Assembly: GCA_028583405.1 (NCBI GenBank)
Contig: CM053261.1
Coordinates: 12,084,459-12,148,458 of the forward strand
Direction: 5' to 3'
Length of the DNA stretch: 64,000 nucleotides
Origin: Pogonophryne albipinna
Lineage: Eukaryota; Chordata; Actinopteri; Perciformes; Artedidraconidae
The notes under the pieces were generated by a model. That model was given only the letters and a program-made list of their open reading frames with translations, had not been told where the DNA came from and searched no databases. Position numbers and translations under genes: made by a program. Of the stretch, positions 35,520-49,300 are shown piece after piece; position 1 is the stretch's first letter; every line of letters starts with the position of its first letter.

Positions 35520-38075
35520 ATGTGAGGACAGAGGGACGCGATGTATCTTCTACCTGTATTTATGACCGTCCCATAATGCAGCAGCCTCAGCATGTCCTCA
35601 CAGTGTCCTACTTTTCTACAGATTTTATTTTCAGGCCGGCCTTATTCATTCGCAGGGCTGCAGAGGACAGAAAGCGTATATCAGTTACAGACATAACGTC
35701 CTCCTGTGGCTATACTCCATTTCAATTGGGAAATGTACATGTTCCAGGTGTAATAAAATAAATCATGGTATATGCTGTAGACAACTGGGTCACCACATTG
35801 TACCGTAACTACTGTAGTACTCTTAGTTTTTCCTTTCTATGGCACTTAGGGAATTATTGTTCTTTTATCTGACAGCTAAAGTTACTTTTCAGAAGAAATA
35901 TGTGTAAAATGAAGGTAGGCTATAATACTTGATAAATGTAGGAAGTAGTGGCTTCATTGTTTTTTTATGGTGGCACCTTACAAAAGATTATGCAGGATAA
36001 GAGAAAAGTGTAAACGATTAATACAAATATGCTGATAAAATGTCCGACATTTTAGAAATCATGACAATGTGATGGAATATTTTCACAAGTTAAAGACATT
36101 ACTAAAGTAAAATACTAATATTAAAGTGTTTCTGTATGCTGCTCACATACAAAAGAAAATCATCTTCTTTTCACTTTACTGCTGACCATTTTCCTAAGAT
36201 AAGTATCATGTGTGTTCTTTTTAAGTGTGTTTCATATGCTCTATTGGTTTAGCAAGTAGAATACTGTTTGAGAAACTGTAGATATCTTAGAGGGTGTCAG
36301 AGGAGGAAAGTAAAGCCTCTTCAAAGTCTGCGCTGTTCCCACAGACATGATACACAAAGTACTACTGCTATTGAGACAGAATACAATGCCCTAAATAAAA
36401 CCTTCCTTTAACTTCTAGCTTTCTTACAGTTTAATTAGCACATTGATTGTTGGTTATGAGCAAACATACTCGCAGCTATGACTCATACAACTTTCCAGAG
36501 AAGGCCTTCTGGATATTTAACCAACACAAGAAGGGTGAGAGCACAGCCTGCTGTCAGCTGCAGGCTATAACAGGTGATCCAAAGTGCTGTCGTTTTAGGA
36601 TATATCACGTGTAACCCTTCCTTTGTTGAATAATATTAAATATTTGTTAAATTTCAGGCTATTGACAGTTTAAGCACATATTATGTACTCTTATAACCTT
36701 CTTGTGGTGAAGGAATAGTGTAAGGGCCGTGAAACACATGACCTCTCTGTGTTTGCTTTAATTTTTTGTGATCAATTAATTAAGTTTACACTTGGCTTAC
36801 TGTTGTACTTGATGTAAATCCCCTGGATTAGAACATACATTTAGAGCCTTTTATAAGGGGGCGAGGGGAGATTAATACAGTTTGATTTATCTTTACTGAG
36901 ATTAGATGAGAGACATAGATTTATGTTTGGTATTTAATTACTATTCACTTAAAGAATATCTTTATTGTCATACACAGGTACAACGGAATTGTGTAGGCTT
37001 CTCTCAATGCAGTACAAAGCGAAGAAAGAAACAATAAAGCAGGGATAAAAGCAGCAGCAACAGAAAGAGAAGGCACTGTGTATATTAAGTTAAGAAAACA
37101 ATGATATACTCGAAAACTGACTCTGTAGTCTGTTGTGTCTTGTTTTTGCCCAAAGAAACACAAAGAGATTAAGCTGAAGTGTTTACCAGTTTTGATTGTA
37201 TCATCCCTATTTATAATAAATCTATAATTTTTGGAAATTATATTTCAACAAATATGGATGACATACTAACCTTCAAAACTCTATTTACTCTTGTAAATTG
37301 TGTAACCTTTTATTTTATTATATTTTTTATTATAACTTTTTTTTTACTTTAATACTTTTTTATGCACGTAATTTATGTAACATTAAGCTGTCTGTGGCTC
37401 TTTTACTGCTTTAACAACGTACATTTCCCCTCTGTGGGACTAATAGAGAGGCGAAGTCCCTCCCCTTCCGGGGACCTCCATGGGACCCTAGAGGCTTCTC
37501 AATACTCAAATTTCCCCTCCTCGACTCCTCGGTCCTCCGGTAGTTATGAAGGTAGATATGGTGCAAAATGCGAGAGCGTGTAAAACCTGATGTGAGCACT
37601 TGCAGAAAAAAAATCTGAGTTTGTGTGCATACATTTACACTTGTATAAAATATCCACGTAACTGTGAACCAAATTACACTTGTAAAAAATATCCACGTAA
37701 CTGTGAACCAAATTTACACTTGTAAAAATATCCACGTAACTGTGAACCAAATTTGAAGTCACAGAAGAAAAAAAAAGTTTTGTAGCTTGTAAAAAAAAAA
37801 TGAACTTAGTGATGAAATGTTCACGTGCAGAAAAATAAAATTTTTTTAAATATATTTTCCATTACAACTGCAACTTTATTTATTACAACCTCTCAAATCA
37901 GTCATTACAACTTGACGAATCTGCTCTGTGGCAGTATACATCGACGAATCTGCGGTCTTGACTTTTGCTACACTTCTTGCGATAAATGTGTCGCAAAAGT
38001 AATTTTCACCTGTAGATGTGGGGGGTTGGAGCGAAGGGGCGGAGCTATCAGAAGGACGAGGCTCGGGTGACTGGA
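35520..38075. other. Intergenic region
   Basis: AT-rich with no supported gene. About 36950-37160 resembles the 3' region of a LINE in reverse (a TCTTTATTGTCAT phrase), and a short tandem repeat lies at 37634-37755. Confidence 0.45.
37634..37755. repeat. Three-unit tandem repeat, about 41 bp
   Basis: Three copies of a unit containing ATATCCACGTAACTGTGAAC, differing by an A or two in the poly-A segments. Confidence 0.85.
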
Positions 38076-38487
38076 GACTGCGGGCTAACGGTTCGTGTCG
38101 CTACCAGTCCGCTACATGGCGCATCAATCACGGTACATTTTGCCCATTACTTGCCCAGTATTACTTTGAATATTATTATTGTGATTGAGGATTAAATCCG
38201 CTTTGAAGACCACCGTTTTATATCGTGCAGTTTAGCGGCAAAATAACGTCAGTCAGCCAGCTAACGCTAGCTTTGTTGAGTTTATGCTAGCTAAACAAGT
38301 AGTGGTTGTAGTCTACAGCAGTATTAATATATTATAGCCTACTGCTTTGGCACTAACGGTTGATAACCGTTTATAAAAATAAAACCAATTGAACTGTACT
38401 GAAATAATGACAAGTTTTATAATTGTCTTGGGCTCCTTGTGTTTTTAAAGCCTTTGTAAATTATCCATGCTATTTTCTATTTAGCTA
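38076..38487 (+). repeat. Left arm of 0.41-kb inverted repeat, with putative promoter/first exon
   Basis: Closely matches the reverse complement of 40690-41100, differing by small indels. It includes ATGGCGCATCAATCA (38115-38129) then CGGTACAT, in a CpG-bearing region resembling a gene 5' end. The other arm has ATGGCGCATCAATCAACC followed by GTAAAT. Confidence 0.85.
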
Positions 38488-38854
38488 ACGTCGAAGTAGT
38501 GTATGTGAAATCAGCCTCACAATAAAATGTGTGTATATTACAATTACTAATGTCATATTTCAAGATGATTACTTAGATATTACAATATGGTTTTGAGCTG
38601 GAGTTCATTATTGAGCGTACACGTTAACGTCACAGTCATCTGAAGAACGAAACCCAAACCTTGTTGTTTTTATTAATTGCATTACCAAATTGATATCAAA
38701 TAAACAGTAAGCATTGGTAACACAACTTCCAAAGTTACAGTAAAATAAAAAGGACCCTGACTCGGACAATACACAATCCAACATGTTCAACAGAAGAGAA
38801 TCAGTTATATTGTTTGTACACATGGTACTTTACATATATATCTGTTTGTTTAAG

Positions 38855-39571
38855 GTGTCCAGTGATGCAGACAGGCTGGACCAGAGAGTGAGAGACAGAA
38901 CTGGACTCCTCACAGCAGTGAACTTCAGCTCAGGTACAAAGACTCTATTTTTCATACTGTACAAAGAATCAAGAAAGATATTGGTTTAAATAAATGAAGT
39001 ATTGACTTGAATACACTGATATACATTCCATTAAACAATACTAAATACTAGATCACCTACACATCAATTAAGTTGGTTTTTTTTTCCATGCAAAAGGTTA
39101 CATTTTAGATGTTAACAAGCAATATGACTGTCAGCTTTCTAATTTAATGTATTGAAGGCAAAGATATGTAACACTAGTGAGAACTGCTACTATTTATCTC
39201 TCAATATTGTCTGTAAAAAACGTGGTAAAAGTTATTCTTTCAGTGAGACAACAGAGCAAGCTTCTACAGTTGCACTACGTTTTGATAACAGTTAAATATT
39301 TTTGAAAATAACATATTTCAATGTTGATGAATTTCATACTGTTTATTCATAATCTGATTACAATTAAAAAATAATTATATCAACAGCCCCATAACACACA
39401 AACACACCTCTTTCATAAATAACACACTTGTTCTGCAATAATGTGTTTTATGTTTTCCTGTAATTTTTGTTAGGAAAGGACATGCCTGAAAGACACGACA
39501 TGTTCTCCTTCTCTGAGGGTCAAGAAGAACATCCAAGAGGAACATTAAAAGCTGATGTTATGAGATTTTAA
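38855..39571 (+). CDS. Candidate small gene, two 3' exons, function unknown
   Basis: Two putative exons, 38855-38933 and 39474-39571, have AAG and TAG acceptors and a GTACAA donor. They join in phase to give VSSDADRLDQRVRDRTGLLT, continuing through NFSSGKDMPERHDMFSF to a stop after DVMRF. The first must be read in phase 0, since the other two phases stop early. The obvious upstream start at 38115 ends in the wrong phase at GTACAT, although a weaker GTATTA donor 25 bases on would fit. I do not recognise the product. An AATAAA lies near 39857. The exon pair could be an intact small gene, an alternative end of the minus-strand candidate, or a pseudogene made by the inverted duplication. Confidence 0.4.
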
Positions 39572-40183
39572 GACCAGTACAGGACATTCACTAAGAAACT
39601 ACTTTTATTGTGAAAACAAAGATCTGCACACCGAATATTTTTGTAGTCTATCAGGACCATCATTTGTTTGTGACGCTGCCTGCACCTCAGAAGGGGTGGT
39701 TATAGTCAGGCTTATAAAGTGTGGCGAAAAACATAGTCAGCTGATCGAATGCAGCTATTTCCACATCTACACTCCATCAGCTGATTATTTCTATTTGCCT
39801 CACTTTATGAGCTTCACATCACTTGTGCCTTGTACCGCAGAGTTTTGCAACGTCACAAATAAATGGGGCCAATCTTCAGTCAGATGTGAATGTGTAATCT
39901 AACATTTTCAGTAAGAATAATGGACGAAAGGAGTGGAAATACAAATACAATTTATTGAAATGTGAACCAAAAGTTAATCCAATGTTTTAAATAAAAAGTA
40001 CATATGGACAGAAGGTGTAAACCTATTAAATGTATAAGTAAACACATTTAGTAAAATAACGTGACAGACTAGGCCTGTGCAGTTGGTATCAGCTTTGCCC
40101 AGCATGGGCTCCTCCATCAGGCCTGGTCCTCCTCGCTGAGGAAAGACCCTCAGTCCTCTCCAAACCAACAGACAGGACGTCCA

Positions 40184-40249
40184 TCACACGGAGGTTTCTC
40201 CCTGAAGTCTCTGCAGCTCTGGACGCCAGGCTGTCTCAATCCGTCCACA
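40184..40249 (-). CDS. Candidate last exon of a small minus-strand gene
   Basis: After a CAG acceptor the minus strand reads CGRIETAWRPELQRLQGETS then V and a stop (22 codons, phase 0 start). It would join in phase to ATGGCGCATCAATCAACC with a GTAAAT donor at 41045-41062 in the right arm of the inverted repeat, possibly with other exons between. A minus-strand AATAAA lies near 39950. I do not recognise the product. Confidence 0.35.
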   Translation of the reverse strand, partial: CGRIETAWRPELQRLQGETSV

Positions 40250-40689
40250 CTGAATATGAGAGGGGAAAAATGAAAATAATAAATGCTTTGGACAATAAGA
40301 AATATAAAGTTGACTGTTGAGTTGCTCAGTTTTTTTAGATTGTCAATACTATTATTGTATAACTAATATCTCAGGTTAAAGATTGGTCTTTAAATACATG
40401 TTGTCTTTTGAATTGTTTGTCTAAAGTCAAGGATCTAGAACTGGTACTTAGTTTTAATGATACAGTCTGGTTATTATGCTGTTTGGAGGAGGCATCACAG
40501 GTAAGAGCACTAACTAGCTACCATCACATGTACCTTAGCTTGACTTAAATGTATTAAACGTATAGTTCAGTGATGGCAAAATATAAATAACTAATGTCAT
40601 GCAAACATTAATATTTGCTTGATTCCAGAGTTGAATTTAGCACAATTGCATACAAACGTTAAGGGATTTTAAGATTCTGAAGTCTTCGT

Positions 40690-41100
40690 TCTAAATGGAA
40701 AATAGCATGGATAATTTACAAAGGCTTTAAAACACAGCAGGAGCCCAAGACAATTATAAAACTTGTCATTATTTCAGTACAGTTCAATTGGTTTTATTTT
40801 CATAAACGGTTATCAACCGTTAGTGCCAAAGCAGTAGGCTATTATATTAATACTGCTGTAGACTACAACCACTACTTGTTTAGCTAGCATAAACTCAACA
40901 AAGCTAGCGTTAGCTGGCTGACTGACGTTATTTTGCCGCTAAACTGCACGATATAAAACGGTGGTCTTCAAAGCGGATTTAATCCTCAATCACAATAATA
41001 ATATTCAAAGTAATACTGGCAAGTAATGGGCAACATTTACGGTTGATTGATGCGCCATGTCAGCGGACTGGTAGCGACACGAACCGTTAGCGCCGCAGTC
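40690..41100 (-). repeat. Right arm of 0.41-kb inverted repeat, with putative first exon
   Basis: Reverse complement of 38076-38487. Its minus strand has the in-phase MAHQST start followed by a GT donor, so this arm may be the functional promoter and the left arm a diverged copy, or the reverse. Confidence 0.85.
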
Positions 41101-41730
41101 ATCCGGTACGACCTGACTATGGCTGTGACTGTGTGACTGACCCATGGATGTATAATAAGAAACTGGATTACAGCGTGGGAGGCGGGGCCTCATTCATTCC
41201 TATGAGAGCTGCTCATTAGCGCATGATGATAAAATGGCCCCAACTTTTGAGAGAGTGAAACGTCACAGAATTACCCGGCATGCCTGAGAAGTACCCGTAT
41301 GTGCGCTCATAGCGCATGCGCAACTTTAACCAAAATGCTCGTTCACATCAAGCACGTCAATTTGCGTACACGTAACAGCACCGCACGTTCATGACAGCAT
41401 GGATGGATTTGATATTAACGAGGCGGCAGTTAGCAGCTAGCGGCTAGCTCGTAATTATGCTAATGTACACATCAATGTTATGTACTTATATTACGCTGTA
41501 ACAGGACTCTAGTGATATCCAAGCAACAGAGCTTTCATTTAGCATGAAAGAATGATTGCACTGTATATATATATATATATAGGCCTATATATACTTATAA
41601 TAATAAGTAATATTAACTTTATTTATACAACATTTACGGTTTCAAGATTTAATCATACAGCCCATGTAGTATGATAATGAATTACAGCAAACATGTGCAA
41701 TATATCCATTATTACACCCCCGGTGGGATG
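41101..41730. other. Left flank of element 2
   Basis: Contains a fish-repeat-like block (41130-41340) and a short AT microsatellite (41563-41581). No gene is seen. The last eight bases, GTGGGATG, should be element 2's original target site. Confidence 0.5.
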
Positions 41731-41838
41731 ACTGCGGTCAACTCAGCCGTCTCTCAAATTTGCTTGGTCAAATGAGCAGTTCTTCATTTTTGAGTGCGCG
41801 ATTTATAGCGCCCTTTACGGTAATCGCTGAGAAGCGGC
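41731..41838 (+). repeat. Element 2 left terminal inverted repeat
   Basis: Matches the reverse complement of 16030-16136 apart from CTTTACGG in place of TATACGG. This is right-type, not the left-type of 4565-4671. Confidence 0.88.
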
Positions 41839-42966
41839 ACGAACGCAAGAGTAAAAGAATGCATGTTTTTTCTGCTTCATGCGATACAAATTATTTTTAC
41901 CATAAATTCTTTAAAAAACTAACACTGTTTGACTCAGTCCTAGTTTGAACTGCTACCAACAATAAAAATGAAGTACTTTTACTGTCTTTTTTCTGGGTAA
42001 TACTCTCAAATTCCCCCTCCTGAGAACAAAATCATGCAACTTCTGCTATATTTGATGAGATAAAATGATTTTTTAGCCATACATCCTTAATAAAAGTGAT
42101 ACTGTTGGACTCAGTACTTGTTAGACTACTACCATAAGTACAATCAAGTACTTTTACTGTGTACTTTTGAGTAATCCCCTGTCAAACTCCCTCCCGAGTA
42201 CAATAATTCATGTATTTGCTATATTTGATGAGAGATAAAAGGATATTTTGGCATAAGTTCTTAATGAAATTGGTACTGTTGTATTCAGTACTACTTGGAC
42301 TACTACCAACAGTACAATCAAGTACTTTTACTGTGTACATTTTGAGTAATCCTTTGTCAAACTCCACCACTGAGTACAATAATGCATGTTTTCTGCCATC
42401 TTTGATGAGAGATAAAATGATTTTGTGCAATAAGTTCTTAATGAAATTGGTACTGTTGGATTCAGTACTACTTGGACTACTACCAAAAGTACAATCAAGT
42501 ACTTTTACTGTGTACATTTTGAGTAATCCTTTGTCAAACTCCACCCCAGAGTACAATAATGCATGTTTTTGGCCATCTTTGATGAGAGATAAAATGATGT
42601 TGTGAAATAAGTTCTTAATGAAATTGGTATTGTTGGATTCAGTACTACTTGGACTAGTAGCACAAGTACAATCGAGTACTTTTACTGTGTACTCTTTGAG
42701 TAATCCTTTGTCAAACTCCACCCCTGAGTACAATAATGCATGTTTTCGGCCATCTTTGATGAGAAATAAAATTATTTTGTGCAATAAGTTCTTAATGAAA
42801 TTGGTACTATTGGATTCAGTACTACTTGGACTAGTAGCACAAGTACAATCGAGTACTTTTACTGTGTACTTTTTGAGTAATCCTTTGTCAAACTCCACCC
42901 CTGGGTACAATAATGCATGTTTTCTGCTATCTTTGATGAGAGATAAAATGATTGAACTCCCTTCCA
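41839..42966 (+). repeat. 177-bp tandem array, element 2 left
   Basis: Reverse complement of the array at 14893-16020, including the diverged terminal units and the GTATTCAGT variant near 42285. Confidence 0.9.
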
Positions 42967-43840
42967 GAGTACAATAATGTATTCTTTTTTTACCGCGTCA
43001 AATTCCTCGTACGTGTAAACCTACCTGGTAATAAACATGTTTCTGATTCTGATATACAGTGGGGCAAAAAAGTATTTAGTCAGCCACCAATTGTGCAAGT
43101 TCTCCCACTTAAAAAGATGACAGAGGCCTGTAATTGTCATCCTAGGTACACTTCAACTATGAGAGACAGAATGGGGGTAAAGAATCCAGGAAATCACATT
43201 GTAGGATTTTTAATGAATTAATTGGTAAATTCCTCGGTAAAATAAGTATTTGGTCACCTACAAACAAACAAGATTTCTGGCTCTCACAGACCTGTAACTT
43301 CTTCTTTAAGAGCCTCCTCTGTCCTCCACTTGTTAACTGTATTAATGGCACCTGTTTGAACTCGTTATCAGTATAAAAGACACCTGTCCACAACCTCAAA
43401 CAGTCACACTCCAAACTCCACTATGGCCAAGACCAAAGAGCTGTCAAAGGTAGTGGCGGAGCTGGGGGGTGGCTGGGGGTGGCCGTGGCCACCCCAGCTG
43501 AATCCTGGCCACCCTATTGGCCACCCCAAACACTCTCACCACGGGGGCCCAAACTATTTTAGAACATTAAGAAAAAAATGTTTAAGTAACCTTTCATCAT
43601 TCATCAATAATTAACATTAATAGGACGTTATATCGATAATGTAAAGTACTCACTAAACTTACAATTCATTTAACTTATTTTCTTCCAAAAGTTAATTATC
43701 CAAAGCCTCTGTACACCCCGTTCTATTTACATGTAATGGTTTGGTCCTGCCTCCAAACGCGGTGCAGCACCGCCGGCACTTTCTAGCAGACACTAGTGTG
43801 AGCATGTGAGGAGCAGGGATGCTAGTACTTAAGTGTGTAG

Positions 43841-44481
43841 TACCATGTCTCAACGACTCACAAAGTCAGGCTTTCAAAAGAGAAAAGAAAGGAGAGAAAA
43901 ACAAGAGAGAGGGACTAAAGGGCGACAGTATGTCACCCAGTTTTTCAAAAGAAAAGGTGGGTGTGGTCCATGAGTGGTGGAATTATGTCTGTTAGCTAAG
44001 CTTAGTCCATTGTAAATAATAATTGGGATGTTTTTTTTTACTAAGCTGACATTAAGTACTGTTAATATCTATACAGGTTTTTAATTGCACTGCTCTTTTA
44101 GCTGACATTTAACAAATACAGGTAGACTATTAGCAGCTATTCATACTAAATCAGTTGTCCCTCCCCCTGGTGCCAGGACCAACAGATCCATCTCTAGGCT
44201 CAGCAGCCCTGTACCCCCATAAGGCTGAACCTGAACCAGCTTTTCTCCCAACTGAAGGAGGTGAGCAGCATTGTGTTGAATGCCATGCCACTTAACATAT
44301 CTGAAGGGAGACTGGAATACAAAATATATATACATATCAAAACAAAAAGCTAGCATCTAATTTCAATTACACATTTCAAACACAGTATTTTCCCACATAT
44401 TTAAGTTATATTTATTTGGATTTATGCATTCATGTTGAGAATGTTCCATTCAAAAATGTTATTATTAAAAATGCATTTACA
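43841..44481. repeat. hAT internal direct repeat in element 2, unit 1
   Basis: Corresponds to 13407-14040 inverted. It has a small insertion near 43927 (AGTATGTCACC) relative to its partner. Confidence 0.88.
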
Positions 44482-45700
44482 CCATAAAAGATGACTATTG
44501 AGATCTATTGTCAGGAATGTTAGTCTTATATCAAATAGTGAGGTGACGTGACGTGCAACAACATTAACCTTTCTGTTGGTCGCTTGTTAGCAGACCCTTC
44601 ACGCCATGGCAGAGCGAACAGATACAGGCAGGACCCATAGTGATAGCCCTATAGTTTAAATCTACTACCCACAAATAAACATATGGACATGGGTTACTAT
44701 TTAAAAAAAAAATGGTAAATGTATTTAGGAACCTATCAATGTGATTTAAAGTGGGGGTGGACCTCAAATCGTCCAGGGGGGTCCGAGAGCATGCTCCCCC
44801 GGTAAGATTTTTTTGTTAAATGTTGGAGTTAAATGCATCAATCTGGTGCATTTTGAGGGGAAAATAAAGAGACTAGATCTATGGAAACACCTATATGAAA
44901 CAGAACTGTATACATTTCAATAATCATAAAATCATGGCCATAACCAATAACATACCATTTCCAATATGAAAAAAACACTGAAACTTGTTTATTTATTTTT
45001 GGTTCATTTATAGTTGTAAGTGTGTCTGTGCTCCTGAACCAGCCTCTCCTGTCTCCCTCCTGTCTCCCCTGCTCCTCTTTGAGGCAGCAGCAAAGACTAG
45101 TTTTAGCTCTCAACAAGTTTTAAAAGTGTATCTTACCTTTTTTCACCTAGTTAACTTTTTATTCATGCATATTTTACTAATCACTACCCTCTCAAATGGA
45201 AATATGTGTTTACATAAATGGTGACCACACCGTTTGAGACCCACAGAGAACTTAGACTAAGTTAACTATCTAAACACTCAGAGAGTCCTTTACCTCATCT
45301 GAGCTGAGGTTATCCCGAGCTTGAATGACACACAGAGACCAATCAACGGCTTTGATTTATGATCTGTATGACTGTGGCCATGTCGGGAGGCCACATCATG
45401 TAGACAGCCAGTCACCCTGTGTGAGGCAGGCCACTTAACAGGCCAGGCCATCAGGAAACCCCCCGTTCCTCCCGATGGCCAGTCCGGGACTGGGTACAGG
45501 AGGCGTAGAGCGAGGGATCATTGTCCACAAGTTAATCGATCGCAGATGGTGTCGTGGTCACGGACGAAAAAACAAATATATATATATATTATTATTAAAA
45601 AAAAAGAAAAAATCTAAATGGGGCACGAAATATACTTGGGCGGCCGTTAATATACCTGGGCGGCCCGCCCAAGTATAGTCTATGTGTGGGAAACCCTGTA

Positions 45701-46335
45701 TACCATGTGTCAACGACTTACAAAGTCAGGCTTTCAAAAGAGAAAAGAAAGGAGAGAAAAACAAGAGAGAGGGACTAAAGGGCGACACCCAGTTTTTCAA
45801 AAGAAAAGGTGGGTGTGGTCCATGAGTGGTGGAATTATGTCTGTTAGCTAAGCTTAGTCCATTCTAAATAATAATTGTTATGTTTTTTTTTACTAAGCTG
45901 ACATTAAGTACTGTTAATATCTATACAGGTTTTTAATTGCACTGCTCTTTTAGCTGACATTTAACAAATGCAGGTAGATTTTTAGCAGCTATTCATACTA
46001 AATCAGTTGTCCCTCCTCCTGGTGCCAGGACCAACAGATCCATCTCTAGGCTCAGCAGCCCTGTACCCCCATAAGGCTGAACCTGAACCAGCTTTTCTCC
46101 CAACTGAAGGAGGTGAGCAGCATTGTGTTGAATGCCATGCCACTTAACATATCTGAAGGGAGACTAGAATACAAAATATATATATATATATCAAAACAAA
46201 AAGCTAGCATCTAATTTCAATTACACATTTCAAACACAGTATTTTCCCACATATGTAAGTTATATGTATTTGGATTTATGCATTCATGTTGAGAATGTTC
46301 CATTCAAAAATGTTATTATTAAAAATGCATTTACA
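45701..46335. repeat. hAT internal direct repeat in element 2, unit 2
   Basis: Corresponds to 11551-12183 inverted. It shows several substitutions that its partner lacks (for example near 45865, 45970 and 46255). Confidence 0.88.
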
Positions 46336-49300
46336 CTGTCGCGCCACCTAACCATTCGCCAAAATGTTTTTAATACCAGCGGTAACCGTCCAAGCGCCGT
46401 GCAAAAAACAATCTTCAAATAAAAGAAAGTCACAGAAGGAGTTAAAGGAGAGTGACAGAGAGCATGAGAAGAAGAGGGAGAGGAAGTTTGAGCCAGCTTG
46501 ATCGATGGAGTTGGCTTCTGGTGCAGTGACGCGTCCTAAAACCCTTTTATAATCTATCGATTAGATTTATGATTTGAAAATTATAAAAGTAGGGTAGACA
46601 TGGAGATTATCCGGCTGAACAAAACGTGCATTTATCAAACAGGTTTGTTTTCCACAGACCTTATTTCCAGCTATTTTCCAAAACCCTGTGGAGAAATCCC
46701 ATTGCTTTTTGTGGAGGGAACCAGCAGCTTACTTCCTGGTTTTAGGACACGTCACTGGCTGCACCTCTCAATATGATGCCAATATAAACAAGGTCTTCTG
46801 TCGGCTCTATACATCAATGCCGACCTATGCTGACAAGTAAGTGAAGAGTAGACAATATAAAGGTATTAGCTATAGGGAAATGTCCCAGCAGTTTAGGATA
46901 ATGAAGGTTCTAATCTAATCTGCTACATAGCCATTACATTTCTAACTCCTAATGACAGGAAGGCAGAAAGTGCATTATACAAATAATAATACTCATAATA
47001 ATAGCAGACATTTTTTATCAATGACCACAATATCATTATTTTAATAAACCAAATATGAACAATTGAGGAAAATGAGGAAGACCTGATTATTCAAATGTTG
47101 TAGTACAAGTAATAATGTAGCTAGTGCATAAATTACTATTGCAACAAATGTGTTAATTTTCTTCATTATTAGTCGATTTGTTTTGGACGAATGCTCCGGG
47201 CCAGTGATTACAATGGTGGGGCCAGTGATAATACAATGCCACCTCCGGGCCGGTGGCATTGTACCCTTAATGTCTACCCCTGAACATTTACTGACTTTTT
47301 TAGGACAGCTTAAAGTAATGTTGTAAAATTACAACCGGGGGCCTTACAGGGTTAAGGGCTATTGTTTATTGTTATTTACTTTAAGATGATTATTCTTAAC
47401 CTATCATTTACTTTAAAAACTCTTATTTAAATGATGTGTGTGTGTCTCTGTATTCCTGATGATACACTGAGAGAATGAGCCCATAGTGCTGCTGATCACC
47501 ATAAGCTAAACAGTCTGTATATTGCATTACATTTGTATAATGTAAGCTTCGTTGATACTTTGCCTGCGGGAATACGAAAGAAATTGTTAGATATACTGAA
47601 TATTATTTGATCTATTCCACCACTTGATCCCAAATAATGTAGAGGTGTGTTGTAGGTGCCTTAAATAACCCCTTATTTTATAGTGAGATGTATTTTTATG
47701 TTCATATAATAGTGATTTCAATGCCACCCCAAAATGATCACTGGTTCCATCCTGGCCACCCCACTGAAAATGTCCTGGCTCCGCCACTGGTCAAAAGACA
47801 CCAGAAACAAAATTGTAGACCTGCACCAGGCTGGGAAGACTGAATCTGCAATAGGTAAGCAGCTTGGTGTGAAGAAATCAACTGTGGGAGCAATTATTAG
47901 AAAATGGAAGACATACAAGACCACTGATAATCTCCCTCGATCTGGGGCTCCACGCAAGATCTCACCCCGTGGGGTCAAAATGATCACAAGAACGGTGAGC
48001 AACAATCCCAGAAACACACGGGTGGACCTAGTCAATGACCTGCAGAGAGCTGGGACCAAAGTAACAAAGGCTACCATCAGTAACACACTACGCCGCCAGG
48101 GACTCAAATCCTGCAGTGCCAGACGTGTCCCCCTGCTTAAGCCAGTACATGTCCAGGCCCGTCTGAAGTTTGCTAGAGAGCATTTAGATGATCCAGAAGA
48201 GGATTGGGAGAATGTCATATGGTCAGATGAAACCAAAATTGAACTTTTTGGTAAAAACTCAACTAGACGTGTTTGGAGGAGAAAGAATGCTGAGTTGCAT
48301 CCAAAGAACACCATACCTACTGTGAAACATGGGGGTGGAAACATCATGCTTTGGGGCTGTTTTTCTGCAAAGGGACCAGGACGACTGATCCGTGTAAAGG
48401 AAAGAATGAATGGGGCCATGTATCGTGAGATTTTGAATGACAACCTCCTTCCATCAGCAAGGGCATTGAAGATGAAACGTGGCTGGGTCTTTCAGCGTGA
48501 CAATGATCCCAAACACACCGCCCGGGCAACGAAGGAGTGGCTTCGTAAAAGCATTTCAAGGTCCTGGAGTGGCCTAGCCAGTCTCCAGATCTCAACCCCA
48601 TAGAAAATCTTTGGAGGGAGTTGAAAGTCTGTGTTGCCCAGCGACAGCCCCAAAACATCACTGCTCTAGAGGAGATCTGCATGGAGGAATGGGCCAAAAT
48701 ACCAGCAACAGTGTGTGAAAACCTTGTGAAGACTTACAGAAAACGTTTGACCTCTGTCATTGCCAACAAAGGGTATATAACAAAGTATTTAGATGAACTT
48801 TTGTTATTGACCAAATACTTATTTTCCACCATAATTTGCAAATAAATTCTTTAAAAATCAGACAATGTGATTTTCTGGATTTTTTTTTCTTCTCATTTTG
48901 TCTCTCATAGTTGAGGTATACCTAGGATTACAAAATTACAGGCCTCTCATCTTTTTAAGTGGGAGAACTTGCACAATTGGTGGCTGACTAAATACTTTTT
49001 TGCCCCACTGTATAATAAGCGTTAGAAAAATGTTCTTCACAATACTGACTATGTTGGACAGAGTATTTTAACAGGATATGGTAAACACATGATATGAACA
49101 CTAGATCCACTAGATCAGTACTCCAGCAACAGCATTGTTACACTTTGGAAAGTCTTTAGAGACTGGCCTGGATAGCTGGTCACAACTTTCCTTCAGCACA
49201 GTGACGCACCCTTGTCACTCTTGTTGGCCTATTATGACGCTGCTGTCTTTTAATATATGTATAATATATAATTTCTCTGCCCCTAGTTCTTTCCTTGCAG

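Larger units (their letters stand above)
43451..47789. mobile_element. hAT-like element nested in Tc1 (element 2)
   Basis: Inverted copy of 10098-14420. The duplication is GTCAAAGG at 43443-43450 and GTCAAAAG at 47790-47797, one base changed, and the first terminal base is T instead of C. Internal direct repeats are at 43841-44481 and 45701-46335. Confidence 0.85.
43423..48845 (+). pseudogene. Tc1-family transposase, disrupted (element 2)
   Basis: Starts at 43423 (MAKTKELSK), is split by the hAT insertion 43451-47789, continues from [10 protein letters not shown] and carries the same one-base frameshift near 48553 before the third catalytic residue. Differences from the element 1 copy include Asn for Thr in NNPRNTRVD, Ile for Met in ETKIELF and Cys for Arg in LKVCVAQ. 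So the two copies have diverged slightly since they separated, after both lesions were already present. Confidence 0.9.
43057..49010 (+). mobile_element. Tc1/mariner element in element 2 (interrupted by hAT)
   Basis: Same element as 8878-14812, inverted, with TA before 43057 and after 49010 and CAGTGGGGCAAAAAAGTATT ends. Confidence 0.93.
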
